Part shown: one piece after another, positions 10,363-21,090 of the stretch
Numbering within the stretch: position 1 is the first letter of the stretch
Layout of the letters: every line of letters starts with the position of its first letter
Assembly: GCF_027943255.1 (NCBI RefSeq)
Contig: NC_072894.1
Span: 56,857,601-56,921,600 of the forward strand
Direction of reading: 5' to 3'
DNA from: Anastrepha obliqua
Taxonomy: Eukaryota > Arthropoda > Insecta > Diptera > Tephritidae
DNA length: 64,000 nucleotides
Notes under the pieces: generated by a model
Seen by the model: only the letters and a program-made list of their open reading frames with translations
Told to the model about the DNA's origin: nothing
Databases searched by the model: none
Program-made: the position numbers and the translations under genes

Positions 10363-11576
10363 GAACTTTCTTCAAAATACGAGCTTTTTAGCATCACAAC
10401 CAGTATGTGCATACATACAACTATGTACATGTATACATACTCATACACATGGCTTCTTTCAACAAAAATCCTGTAATATTTGTGAGTAAACAGCTCCACA
10501 CAACGAGTTGCTTACAATGCAGCAAATTGCTAGTTGCCAAAAATGGCAATTGAATCGGTGAGTTCGAAAACTGTACATGTCAAAAACCAACGTTCTAAGA
10601 AAATCGATAAAAATATTTGAACGTTGAAACTACTTGGCATAAACTTTCTTGGTTATAATCAGCTGTGCTACTTTAACGGCTAATTATCTAGTACTGAATC
10701 GATGAAAAGACACATTTTAAACAAAATGGCTATCTTGCTTTAAAGTTTGAAAATTTGGACTTGCGTTGTTTTCAAACTTACCGGTTCAATTCTATTTTCT
10801 CAAAGAAAAACGCTTACCAACAAGTTGCAACAACCAAAAAAAGAGCGCGAAATGCAAAGAAAACGAAATAAACTTTTCGTTTCATGCAACTTAGAAGATT
10901 TGTGAGCGGTTAAGATTTGGAAAATAAATGATTGACGTCAGTGCACAGTGTTATGTAGGGTACAAAAGAAAAACACAATTATAGGATGTGGATTTTAGAA
11001 ATCTCTTCACTGTGTGTGCGGTGGCGACTACATTGAGAGCAAATAAATTAAATTTAACACAGTAGTACAGGAAGTTATTTTTGCAAAGTTTTCATTATCT
11101 ACATATTTATTTAAATTTATTTTAACATTTTTTGTGAAAGTGTAATTATGTAACAAACACCAAGTAACTCACTCATAACTTTCACACTTTGTATTCAAAT
11201 AAAAAAGTTAACATAAAATTCCAAATTTTCAGAGTTCAGCGAGGAAACTGCTGGGTATGCGGTTTTAAAGTCCATTCTATTTTGATAAAGTATTTCAAGT
11301 TTAAAGTGGGTCAAAATACGCGTTCATCCCAGATAATTATTTTTCCTCATACAAGTGTGATTTATCCGTACAACGAATGTTTAAAATTTTTTATAGTGTT
11401 CGTGCAATTAAATTAAGCGCATTTCTATTAATTACCAGGAAAACACTGGCTTACGCCATTGTGCTGTTACCGCAAAGTACGCTAGTCGAGAGTAGTAGGC
11501 AGTATTTAAAATATATGAAGTTAAAAACACAAACATTTAACTTACACTACATAATTTTTCTTTAATTTTTAATAAT
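10363..11576. other. Non-coding, AT-rich spacer
   Basis: No convincing coding frame, RNA gene or repeat match was seen. Frames at 11189-11565 are short and without recognisable domains. Confidence 0.45.
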
Positions 11577-11593
11577 ATTTATATATATATATA

Positions 11594-11900
11594 TAATTGG
11601 CGCGTACACCCTGCTTGGGTGTTTGGCCGAGCTCCTCCTCCTATTTGTGGTGTGCGTCTTGATGTTGTTCCACAAATCGAGGGACCTACAGTTTCAAGCC
11701 GACTCCGAACGACAGATATTTTTATGAGGAGCTTTTTCATGGCAGAAATACACTCGGAGGTTTGCCATTGCCTGCCGAGGGGCGACCGCTATTAGAAAAA
11801 AGTTTTTATTAATTTTGCTTTCACCGAGATTCGAACCAACGATCTCTCTGTGAATTCCGAATGATAATCACGCACCAACCCATTCGGCTACGGCGGCCGC
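11594..11900 (-). mobile_element. tRNA-derived SINE, copy 1
   Basis: Read on the reverse strand it begins GCGGCCGCCGTAGCCG, has a Pol III A box TAGCCGAATGGGTTGG (11875-11890) and B box GGTTCGAATCTCGG (11824-11837), then a non-tRNA body (AATAGCGGTCGCCCCTCGG, TGCCATGAAAAAGCTCCTC) and ends in CGCGCCAATTAT next to a TA repeat at 11577-11594. Short variable-arm-like sequence before the B box resembles Ser/Leu tRNAs (inference). No clear target duplication. Confidence 0.85.
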
Positions 11901-11904
11901 ACTG

Positions 11905-12340
11905 TCTGGGTAAACAAATTTATTAGAATGAACTCAACGACATTCGTAAGAAGAAGACATATACCTTTGTAAGGGTATTTCTAGAAAATAAAAATTCGCA
12001 ATGATCCGTAACCTGAAATAAAGGGCAAAAACACGTTTTTTGCTCTTTTAAGTATAAATATCTTAGAAGCCCGATCCATGCCAACGATTTCAGCACCGGA
12101 TTACTACTCCATATACCCCGCTTACCGGTAAAAAATGTCCACTACATTTTGTCGGTTCAAGTAATTTAAAGCAGAAGTCGTTTTGTTAAAGATAACATTG
12201 AGTTTTGAGTTAAGGGATCCTCTTCTTTTTATCGATAGTAATTAAGTATTATTTTGCATGCCCGCAACAACCGGTTTTATGTTAACGGAATGACTCAGAT
12301 TTATAACCGGCTAGGCACTGCTGAACAAAAACCAGAATTA
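11905..12340. other. Spacer
   Basis: Nothing recognisable seen on either strand. Confidence 0.4.
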
Positions 12341-12780
12341 TCATAGTAATGTCCGACCTCAGTATGTTTGTCTGTTTCTATAGCAAATCTGGTTCAACTA
12401 CACAGTAGCCAAATACTGCTAATGTTTTTCAGGTAGAAGTCTTTGCGATTCTGCAGGCATGCAAAATGCTTAGGAACGCGGGAGCGAGGGAGACATTATC
12501 ATTTTCTCCAATAGTCAAGCCGCAATCTAGGCTTTCACGACGGCAATAGTGCAGATCCAAACTAGTCAACTCCTGTAAGGAGATCAAATTTCTTTGGTGT
12601 GTAGATATTATTTCTCTGATTTGGGTTCCAAGACATAGGAACATTAACGGAAATAAAATTGCTGATGAGCTTGCCAGGAAGGGGACTTAATTGGCCTCAG
12701 AAACCTCATACCTGGTCATGGTGCCAAGGGATTTAAAATCACATTGTTGGAAATTTCCAATGCAACTTTATTAATCGCTT
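12340..12780 (+). pseudogene. LINE RNase H relic
   Basis: Broken frames read VEVFAILQACKMLRNAGARE, FSNSQAAI-AFTTAIVQIQTS and WVPRHRNINGNKIADELARK (to about 12690), which are the middle and last motifs of the RNase H domain of RNase H-bearing LINEs (FQAEVxAI, SDSQAAI, WVPGHxxxxGNExADELA). The catalytic Gly-His of VPGH is mutated to RH. Ends are not defined. Confidence 0.6.
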
Positions 12781-12814
12781 AGCATGTAGAGTGTGGGTCT
12801 AGATAAATATTATC

Positions 12815-12915
12815 CTACAAATGGAGGAACCTAAAATTTTACGCCGCCGCAGAATTACAGATTTCTGGATTGCCTTTGCCTTCGAGCGGGCAAACGCTAA
12901 TTTCTAATTTTCTGA
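12815..12915 (-). repeat. SINE fragment
   Basis: It contains CAAATGGAGGAACCTA, a rearranged GCCGCAGAATTACAGAT, GGATTGCCTTTGCCT and GGGCAAACGCTAATT, in the order of the SINE body. Heavily diverged and lacking both Pol III boxes. Confidence 0.45.
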
Positions 12916-13489
12916 CAGGTCACTATTATTTCAATAATAGACACAAGAACTCCGTCAATCCAAGAGGCTTATAAGGCCTTTATAAATATAAATAAAAATA
13001 CATAAACATCACATTAAGGATCTCAATGACCAATAAAGAACTGCATTCATTTGGTCTGGTGTTGATTGAAAATCATATTTACTAAAAAACCTTAGAAAAC
13101 TAATGTAGCTCAAGTTATTGAAAATATGTTAATTAAGAAGGAAATATATATGAAGGTTTTTTTTTTTTTTGAATTAAGAAAATAGTGTTATTGTTGAAAA
13201 AAAACGTGCAAAAACGTATCTTTCAAATGCGGATGATAGCGAGGAACAACACTCGTCTCTTCAACTTCTGCAGTGTTCATGCAAGCCAATGACCGGTGAT
13301 GCAAGACACGACTTTTGAGATGTTCTCTCTTGAGAGGTTAAAGAATTATTCTGATCTTTTCTTTTCCATTTGCGGCCAAATTAGTCTTGTGGTAACACAC
13401 GTATTTTCTTCTCTCCATGACCTATTGGTCTGCTGAAGGATATTATTTTTTGTGCTTAATTTGAAAGTTGCCATTCCACAATTCCTGTA

Positions 13490-14018
13490 TTGCCTCTGTT
13501 TTCAATCAGTACCCTTTTTGGCTAGTTCGTCGGCGTTGCAATTTCCTTCAATATCTCTCTTTCCCAGAACCCATATATGGCTGACCTAGAAGACAATACT
13601 CATATCATTTAGATCTGCCAGGTATTCCTGAGCAACCTTTAATTTTAGTATAACTGCCTCCATTGATTTGATGGCCGCCTGGCGCTCCGAGAACTTATTT
13701 ATCGTCGTTTTTGTTACGACGTGTGTGTTAAGGTACACAGTTACCTCCTTTATAGCTAGGACGCTACAGTAGTCCGGAAGTCGGCCAGCTAATTTTTATC
13801 CTAATTCATTTGAAAAAACTCCATAGCCTACTTTATTTTCTAGCTTGGATCCATCCGTGTTGAAATTAATTTCCTCGCTTTTCCATGGTTTTCGAATTTG
13901 CCACTCTCTGTTTGACGTCCTGAAGAGCCTGTCGAAGATGGGTTGAGAGAAAGAATAGTGAATTTCCTGGTTATAACTCATTAAAAAAGATAATGTAGTA
14001 TAGAAGCGTGGCCGAACC
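13490..14018 (-). pseudogene. LINE RNase H relic, split from its flank by a SINE
   Basis: The reverse strand reads EEINFNTDGSKLENKVGYGV (about 13880-13815), KLAGRLPDYCSVLAIKEV, RQAAIKSMEAVILKLKVAQ and HIWVLGKRDIEGNCNADELA (about 13585-13530). These are the four parts of a LINE RNase H; the first Asp of NTDGSK is kept, VPGH is changed to VLGK. SINE copy 2 interrupts the region at 14034. Confidence 0.65.
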
Positions 14019-14033
14019 ACCGAATTTTCCATA

Positions 14034-14360
14034 AAAAATAAAAAAATAAATAATTGGCGTGTACACTTCTGTTAGGTGTTTGGCCGAGCTCCTCCTCCTA
14101 TTTGTGGTGTGCGTCTTGGTGTTGTTTCACAAATGGAGGGACCTACAGTTTCAAGCCGACTCCGAACGGCAGATATTTTTATGAGGAGCTTTTTCATGGC
14201 AGAAATACACTCGGAGGTTTGCCATTGCCTGCCGAGGGGCGACCGCTATTAGAAAAATGTTTTTATTAATTTTGCTTTCACCGAGATTCGAACCAACGAT
14301 CTCTCTGTGAATTCCGAATGGTGATCACGCACCAACCCATTCGGCTACGGCGGCCGCCCA
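14034..14360 (-). mobile_element. tRNA-derived SINE, copy 2, with target-site duplication
   Basis: Same structure as copy 1: B box at 14281-14294 and A box at 14332-14347 on the reverse strand, 3' end CGCCAATTATTTATTT at the left. It is flanked by the perfect 15-bp duplication ACCGAATTTTCCATA (14019-14033 and 14361-14375), which proves retroposition into a LINE relic. Near full length. Confidence 0.9.
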
Positions 14361-14504
14361 ACCGAATTTTCCATAGCGCCATAATATTAATTAAGTCTAA
14401 GTGTTGAATAGACGCGCGCACAATTTAGCACTTCTTTACTTGTTTTTCTTATAAAGTTTAATCACTTGCGTATGTTACTGAATAATAACAAAATAAATTT
14501 TATA

Positions 14505-15490
14505 GACGCCGCGAAACAACATGGCTGATACAGTCCACGGAAGCAACAGAAGAACTCCTTTGAAGTAAAAGGTTAATGAGCACTTTTTACTTGCAATATT
14601 TAGGCCGGGACACGTGTAAAGTACATGACATAAGGAACATAGCTGGTTTTCTGACAGGCTATAATTTGTTAAATTACCATCTCTCAAAAATGCCAAAAAA
14701 TGCACTCTGGGAGTGAACCAAAGTGTTCCCATAGAAATTTCTGCAGTAACGTCGAAGAAATGAGGGAAGCAGCGAGACTTTGCAAGGTGCTTCGTCTAGA
14801 CCGCTCAGTAACGCTGGATTCCATTCGAAAACCTGATGGTTCATATACCATTTCCAAATCGGAAACGTTTAGTGCTCTATTCGAAACCCATTTTTCGGGT
14901 AGCAGAACTCTCTCTGAAGTAGAGAGTGGCATAAACAATAACGGTAGCGACGGTGGAATCTCTAGGTACAGTTGGTATATTGCGAGTCGGATAGTGAAAA
15001 AAGAATCTATAAGGTTTTCCTTGTCTTCCTTTGAGAATTTTGAGTCCCCTGGACCTGTCTGGAACTGTCAAACTTTCTACTAAAACTTGGAAGGAAAGAG
15101 GTTCGGTTCAAGGTCGGTATTATTACAGGACACAACCTATGGGGTCAGCATATGACCACCATTGGAATCATCGAGGACCCGGTATGCCTGTCATGCTTGG
15201 AAGAGGCGGATAGCACTTAGCACTTTCTCTGTGAGTGTCCTGCCTTCGCTAGAGCACGGCTACGAGTCGTGTAAAACTGGAGGATATTTACAGATTTGTC
15301 GAAGAATCTCGAAAATTCTCACAGGACTAGCTATCTTTAGCTCTGTCTCTATTATTACCTATCTCTTTCTCTGATACCTTTCTCCTTCCCTCCTTGACTA
15401 TTTACCCTATTTCTAGAACTCGAAATACAATAGGCTATTTAGCCGGAGTGTTTTAGGAGCCACCAAATCTCCCGGTGCTCCTTGGCTCGT
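14505..15490 (+). mobile_element. Patchwork of LINE fragments
   Basis: Three plus-strand pieces lie end to end. 14600-14690: IAGFLTGYNLLNYHLSKM, a LINE C-terminal phrase. 14700-15083: CSNVEEMREAARLCKVLR, LRKPDGSYTISKSETF-like and SFENFESPGPVWN, the linker between endonuclease and RT plus the first RT motif. 15084-15270: IITGHNLWGQHMTTIGI-EDP, CLEEADSTEHFLCECPAFA-like, again the C-terminal Cys-rich part, followed by a 3' UTR to about 15490. The RT core and RNase H are missing between the last two, so one element has a large internal deletion; the first piece is separate. Confidence 0.7.
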
Positions 15491-15494
15491 ACTT

Positions 15495-15827
15495 TTCAAA
15501 TATCAATTTCAAATTTTGAACCAGAGTGTGGGCTCTGTCTGACGCAAGACGAAAACTTACTAAAAGAATTTGGCTTTCAACAAATTACCAACTTCAGACA
15601 GAAAACATCTAGGTTAAATATTTAGAACCTGATGTAATATATAGTATATTAGGGGCAAGTGAATAGGACTAGTATTAAAATACTTCCAAAACATATAGTA
15701 GGGCACAAAAGATCTTTTAGGTCGCAGTTCCAGCCATTAGACACACCACAGACGCAAAATTTTTATTATTATTATTAGTAGAAAAAACGTGTGTCATTCA
15801 TTAAACGCTCCATATTTCACACAGTGG
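15495..15827. other. Spacer
   Basis: No coding frame or element recognised; an ATT/TTA triplet run lies at 15761-15778. Confidence 0.4.
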
Positions 15828-15893
15828 ACTCCGAGCCCGCACCGACCGAATGTTGGCCAGGCGCAAACTTACTCGGCTACGGCGACCACCTTT
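15828..15893 (-). repeat. tRNA-like SINE head fragment
   Basis: The reverse strand shows GGTCGCCGTAGCCGAGTAAG (A-box-like) and ends in a degenerate B box (GGGCTCGGAGTCC). No SINE body follows, so only the tRNA-related head remains. Confidence 0.45.
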
Positions 15894-16508
15894 ATTATGA
15901 GATAAACTTGAAAATTCGCGAAATACATTCTATGAAAACGAAAATGGAAATTAGATATTCAGTGAAGTCAAGTGAATATTTGGTAAATCAAATTGTTATC
16001 AATTTCCGTAAGACCGCCGTCGTCCTTTCCAGACATAATGACGATATGACTAACTCTGAATATCTCTGTATTGTAGCACTGAGATGGAGATGGTTTCGAG
16101 GTTGGAAAATTGGTTCATTTTTTTACCTGTTTTTTCTTCCTATTGTTTTCCTTCTATTTTTTTTCTTTCTATCTTTGCTTTTTTCTGCGTGTTTGTCTTC
16201 GCAAGCAAACTGTTATTATTTCCTTTCATGCATGCATTACTTTTACACTGTTGCATCTGCCAACAGACGTGGATAAAATGGAGTGCACATTGTTGTATCC
16301 TTTGCCGAAGTGAATTGGATGTTTTGATGTTTTTGTTAAATTAAGTTGCTGACCATGCAGAGTCAGCATTCTTCTGCCACTTTGTTTGTTAGTTTTTACT
16401 TCTCTCAATTGCCGTGCTGCTGCAGTTGTTGTTTGTTAACTGTTTTAAATTCTTATGTGTGCCACTGGGAAAATTTCACACGTAGTCGTACATACATACA
16501 TGTATGCA
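15894..16508. other. Spacer with pyrimidine-rich patch
   Basis: Overlapping open frames at 15791-16344 come from a T-rich stretch and encode low-complexity Phe/Leu/Ser; I do not regard them as genes. Nothing else seen. Confidence 0.4.
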
Positions 16509-16510
16509 TA

Positions 16511-17529
16511 CAGTTGTGTTCATAATAATAGCAGCAACATCTGCAGTATATGCTAACGAAGCGCTCTGCTCAGGCCTCAAAATAAAGTTAAGTTAACAGT
16601 TTTCGAATGACAATGTTAAATGAAAGCCTTGAAGATATAGAAATGTAAATCAGTCAACATATTTTACTAGTGAAGTCAGAGCCTTGGTGAATAAAATTGC
16701 GGAAGGTGGACAAAACCTACGAAAAATGCAGAAAATAATTGGCTGTTCACCAAAAATTCAATAATCGCCCTGAAACTCGCGATCCAAAGCGACTTTTAGA
16801 TAAAATATCACTGGCCGTCAGTTCATGTAAAGAAACAGCAGTCAATATTAGTTCCCAGAATTTTAAGGAAAAACTAATACTCAATGTAAGTGCAATGCCA
16901 GTGCGAGTACATTTGTTGGAGCCAAAATTCAAAGTCCACAGTCTACGATCAGTACCACTTTTAACCAAGCTTCATTCGAAGATTAAGCAAAGATACTTAT
17001 GCCAAAAGTCACTTTCGAAATTTCGAAATATTTGTTGGAAGAATGAGTGCAAAGTGTTCCTTTTTGGCTCCAAAGAACAGCGTCAGTACGTAAGAAGGCC
17101 GCAAAATTCGGGAAATCTGCCATAACTCACCATCACCCCCGCTAAAGATTGAAGATCTAATGTAATATAATGGTATTGCGTCTCTTATTATGGCACTGAT
17201 GAACATAACTGATGGTATCATGAATCAGAGGTAGTATGTTGAAGTCGTAGAAGAAGTTATGCCGTCACATACAAACGTTTCAGTGAACCCAGTGCAGCGT
17301 AGATGTACTACCGCCATTCGGTATAAGGGCTTTATGATTAATAATTATTAGTTAGCTGCCACTTTATTGTTCTTTTCACATAGATATTTTATTTTATGTT
17401 CATTTTGAATTCCATGTCATTTCATTTTCGCTTTTACTGCTATTTTGGTGTACAGGATTTTTACTAACGGAAGAGAGAACCTTTTAAAATTTGATTCAGA
17501 ACGCAGTGATATTAATATGAACGCAACTG
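16511..17529 (+). mobile_element. Tc1-type (DD34E class) element, inactive
   Basis: TA-flanked (16509, 17530) with ends CAGTTGTGTTCATAATAAT and CAGTTGCGTTCATATTAAT (reverse complement of right end). Plus-strand transposase pieces: VNKIAEGGQNLRKMQKIIG, RPETRDPKRLLDKISL, HLLEPKFKVHSLRSVPLLTK, then NECKVFLFGSKEQRQYVRRP at about 17040-17100, where the family has W-SDESK; the first Asp is lost (KNEC). NITDGIMNQ and EVVEEVMPS follow, and the QQDNDPKHT and DLNPIE parts are deleted. At 1019 bp it is shorter than an intact Tc1. Confidence 0.8.
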
Positions 17530-18396
17530 TACACAAACATGTATACATATATATTAAAGTATTGCATATTTACTGGCGCAGTAAGAGCAAGCACGTATCA
17601 GGATGTGAGAGTTTTCGGAAGAGCGCTGTTAGAGGAATATGCGTTTTCAGATTAGTTATTAAAGTATTTCTGCATTTAATAAAATTTCTCTTTTGTTTTT
17701 GTTACTTTGACTACTTTCAGCAAAATTTGTGATTTATTTCTGATGCTTACGTGCGCAGATTGTTTTTCAAAGTTTTTTCAAGGTAAGAAACTCAATGAAC
17801 TGTTGCATGCGATAGAAACATTTCTAAATAATTGAAATGGAGGATGGAAAAAATAGAATATCAACCCATTGCCCTTTTCCAATTTAAATTTTCCTATTTC
17901 TTCTTATTACGCTTAATAAATTTTTAGCTTTATTATTGCTTTTCTTGTCAATTTTTGTTCATTAATTTCTATTTTATTTTAACATTTCTATTCTACTTTC
18001 ATTACATTTATTTATTTCAAATTTCTTGCAATTCAGTTATGCGTGTAAGGACTGGACAATTTCATTACATACGTAGTCCGCTTCCCGATTATATCTTTTC
18101 TGGTAACCTCGCTATTTGAGCCTAAGATTCAAACGAAGGGAAACGCGAGATTACATTAACCGATGTTCACTGATCAAAACAGTTTCAGATAGACAAAATA
18201 AGACCCTTATCGTACGAATTACCTGTCAAAGGTCTGCACACTAGACTGTCGTTGATGTTGTTGTTGTTGTTGAAGTGGTTGAGTATTTCTACTGAAATAA
18301 CCGTAATTAGCGACCAGCACCGTTATACTACCACTGTCCTCGTCTTATAACGTCTTGTTCTTTTTTTTTGTTTTTGTTTTTTTTTTTTTGCCTCTT
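17530..18396. other. Spacer with GTT repeat and T-rich run
   Basis: A GTT microsatellite lies at about 18250-18270 and T-rich runs at 18361-18390. No coding frame recognised. Confidence 0.45.
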
Positions 18397-18530
18397 AGTC
18401 AGATCCATTTTGTGAGATCCAAGTAAAGCAGCAAATTCTTTATCTCGATGTCTGAGATCTCATTATTTTGCTGTAAGAAAGGCTTACCGAAAGAGCGAAG
18501 TCGTGCTCTAGCCATCCCATTAACATAAGT
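18397..18530 (-). pseudogene. LINE ORF2 C-terminal end
   Basis: The reverse strand reads NGMARARLRSFGKPFLQQN, EISDIEIKNLLLYLDLTKWI and a stop at about 18402. This matches the last residues of RNase H-type LINE ORF2 proteins (ALARxRxxxFG ... IKxLLxYIxxTxW). It abuts an oppositely oriented LINE end. Confidence 0.6.
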
Positions 18531-18990
18531 AGTGGCAAAGACTTTCCTTCACCCCTTCCGCTTCACAGCTTCTGAAGATGGGATTGAAGGGGAGGTTGAA
18601 TCTGGCTGCATGATAACCTTCCTTCCAGTAAGGGTTGCAGTGATGCGTGAAATATTTAATCGAGCTGGTTGGACTGATGACGGGCTACTTTCTATGGGCA
18701 AAGCATATGAAAGAGATAGGCAGCGCACTCGGCCCAGCATGTAGAGAGGAGGATGAGACGGTGGACCACTTTCGGTGCGTCTTCGCTCGAATCGGGCTTG
18801 AGGTCTTTGGCACTGATGTCTTAAGAAGCGACATTGACCACCTTGGCTCCTTGACACGACAAGATCTACTCAGATTTCTTTGAAGGTCGGGTAGCTTTAA
18901 AGAAAATTAAAAAAGAAACTCGAGTGCAGCAAAATGCACTTAAAGTTGTGCCAGGGCTAAGTAGCAGCTAGTTGTCCCGACAAAAAAAAA
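18531..18990 (+). pseudogene. LINE ORF2 C-terminal end and 3' UTR
   Basis: The frame at 18647-18883 reads LVGLMTGYFLWAKHMKEIG, CREEDETVDHFRCVFARIG and SLTRQDLLRFL, the C-terminal Cys-His-rich part of RNase H-type LINEs (GHxLxxxHLxxIG ... C-ExDETxEHFLCxC), ending at the natural stop. The last 100 bp are 3' UTR. One Cys of the usual pair is lost. Confidence 0.65.
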
Positions 18991-19004
18991 ACAATCACTA
19001 TTAT

Positions 19005-19430
19005 GTTAGGATAAGTTAGGTTGAAGCAGTTGTCTACTGTGGGACGCAGTCAGGCTCATAGCCCATTGTAATGCCGCATGGAGGACTTGTCGTTTTCTCT
19101 CCTAAAATCAGTGTGTACTTTTCAAAAATTTTAGAAGTTCCTTGTTTACAACAGTATTGAAATCTTCCAATTCATTAATGATTTGTCTACCTAAAATGGT
19201 AAATCTACGTCTGGATAGAGCAGGACAATGGCACAGATGATACGAGCTCGTGTGTCTACCTATTAGGCAGTGCCCTATTATGGCTGATATCAGTGTGCTA
19301 AGACTGTGCTTATTTTGGCTTAGTAGAGATTCCCTGCGCTTAGCAGTGAGAGTAAGGCACAATTGTCGGGCGACTCTGCAGGTGTTTTCATTACGCCATC
19401 TTAGGTGTTAGCTTTGAGGAAAAATTACAC
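19005..19430 (-). mobile_element. LINE family A, copy 2 (3' end only)
   Basis: It shares GGCTCATAGCCCATTG, CTCCTAAAATCAGTGTGT and TTTCAAAAATTTTAGAA with the LINE at 2735. The reverse strand keeps LLSQNKHSLSTLISAIIGHC and LIGRHT. It is 5' truncated and lies next to a second LINE in the same orientation. Confidence 0.75.
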
Positions 19431-19434
19431 ATCG

Positions 19435-21090
19435 ATCCTACCAAACGTCCTTAGTTAAGGAGGTAAAGTGGCAAGAGTACCACAGGCACACTTCAAGTAG
19501 CACTTACGTGGTGTTTTGATACCATAATGTGAACTACCTGTGCAAAGAAAAATGTTTGGGAAGAGAAAACCTTCTACAGCCATCCAGAGCTGTTGATGTA
19601 GTGGAGGAGAGAAAAGGGATCTAAGCTGGAGAATTTCTTCAAGTCATCCCCAAAGGGCACGCTAAGGAATCTCAAGCGCCTAGCCGCCAGAGCCAGACAG
19701 AGAAAGTGTTCAACAGTATCTTTCTTTGCAGGATCCCCACAGCTTCTTCGGAATTCCAAGCTTCTCCACATGAGTACCGATTACCCCGTGAACAGTGAAC
19801 ACCGCAATGAGCTTGGAACCTGAATGGCGAGGGATTCCCACCACCTTAAGCGTTCTGTTTCTATCGTATTGGAGTCATAATGTTTTCGAAATAGCACACG
19901 ATGACACAGACCTCTACCTGTCTTGCGCTTTTTTAGAAATAAATTGTGTAGTTTCCCTTTAACAACGGACAAAGGGACACCGACGTCTGAGAGGGGGACA
20001 GCTGAAACCGGTTCTATCAACCCCTTCCTGGCAAGCTCATCGGCAATTTCATTTCCCTGTGCCCAGGAACCAAGATAGGGGAAATGTTTCCTGCACGTTC
20101 GAGACGTTTGAGTTCCTCCTTATAGGAGTTTACGAGAAGAGAGCTGTAATACGGCGACGACAAGGCCTTGATCGCAGCTTGGCTATCAGAAAAAATATTA
20201 ATGCCTCCCTCCCAACAGCGATCCCGAAGCATTTTGCATGCCTGCAGGGTCGTGAATACCTCTGCTTGAAAAACGCTACTCGTTTTCGGCAGTTTAAAGA
20301 AGACCGAAATGCTGGCTGATTTAGAGAAAACCCCGCTCCCACTCCAGATTCCATCTTGAATCCGTCAGTGAAAACGGAGGTACCCATATCCGAGCCGACT
20401 CTCCCCTCTTTCCAATCTTGCCTGCTCGAAAAGATAGTCCTAGCACAACCCTCAAATCCCAGTTTCCGGATGGAGAGATCAGTGCGAAGAACAGAGAAGG
20501 AAGGAGAGATCTGCTTCAAGACGCTACTATGTCCTACAGGAAATTGTGTCCAGAGACGGATATCCTTCAACCTAATAGCGCTCTGAGCAGCAATGGATTT
20601 AACTTGCAGATCCACAGGAAGTAAGTGCAGAATAACATTGAGTGCAGCAGAGGGACATGTTCTACAAGCATCAGTGATGCCCACACATGAAGTTCTCTGC
20701 ACTCTCTCTAGTTTAGTGGTGTTGTAGCCCTTCTGCAGAGCTACCCACCAAACTGGGCAACTTTATGTTAAAGTTGGCAGAACCACTAAGTAGTACATCC
20801 AAAGTACGTCACGTGGCTTGAAACCCCATTTTTTGCCGAACATAGATTTACAGGCGTAGAAGGCTATACTGGCCTTTTTAACTCGATTTTCTATGTGCAG
20901 CTTCCAGTGGAGCTTGGGGTCAAGTATTACACCGATCTACTTGACTTCCGATGTGAGTGTAAGGCACTGGTTGTTTAGTCTTGGAAGTTTAAAAGGTGGA
21001 GGTTTGTATTTCCTGGTGAATAGCATCAACTCCGTTTTGTCAGAGTTGACTCTGAGATCGCAACTAGCAGCCCAACTACTGAAATTTCAG
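19435..21090 (-). mobile_element. LINE family D, copy 1: RT, RNase H, Cys-rich end, 3' UTR
   Basis: From 21075 on the reverse strand: CDLRVNSDKTELMLFTRKYK, LTLTSEVK-IGVILDPKLHW, FGKKWGFKPRDVLWMYYLVV and KLERVQRTSCVGITDA (RT palm end and thumb); then RNase H VFTDGFKMESGVGAGFS, SDSQAAIKALSSPYYS (about 20190-20145), VPGH at about 20070; then IETERLRWW and CGDPAKKDTVEHFLC-LAL at about 19730. Frameshifts separate these. The YADD box is not included, so the element is 5' truncated. A better kept 3' end is at 53866. Confidence 0.8.

Noticed and set aside
14054..14269. Open frame (MACTLLLGVWPSSSSYLW...) also present at 48351-48566 and 59072-59350
   Set aside because: It is a recurring chance frame across the SINE body, antisense to the SINE; its similarity between sites reflects the repeat, not a protein.
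15791..16344. Overlapping open frames of 161, 86 and 67 codons
   Set aside because: They fall in a T-rich stretch and encode low-complexity Phe/Leu/Ser with no family match.
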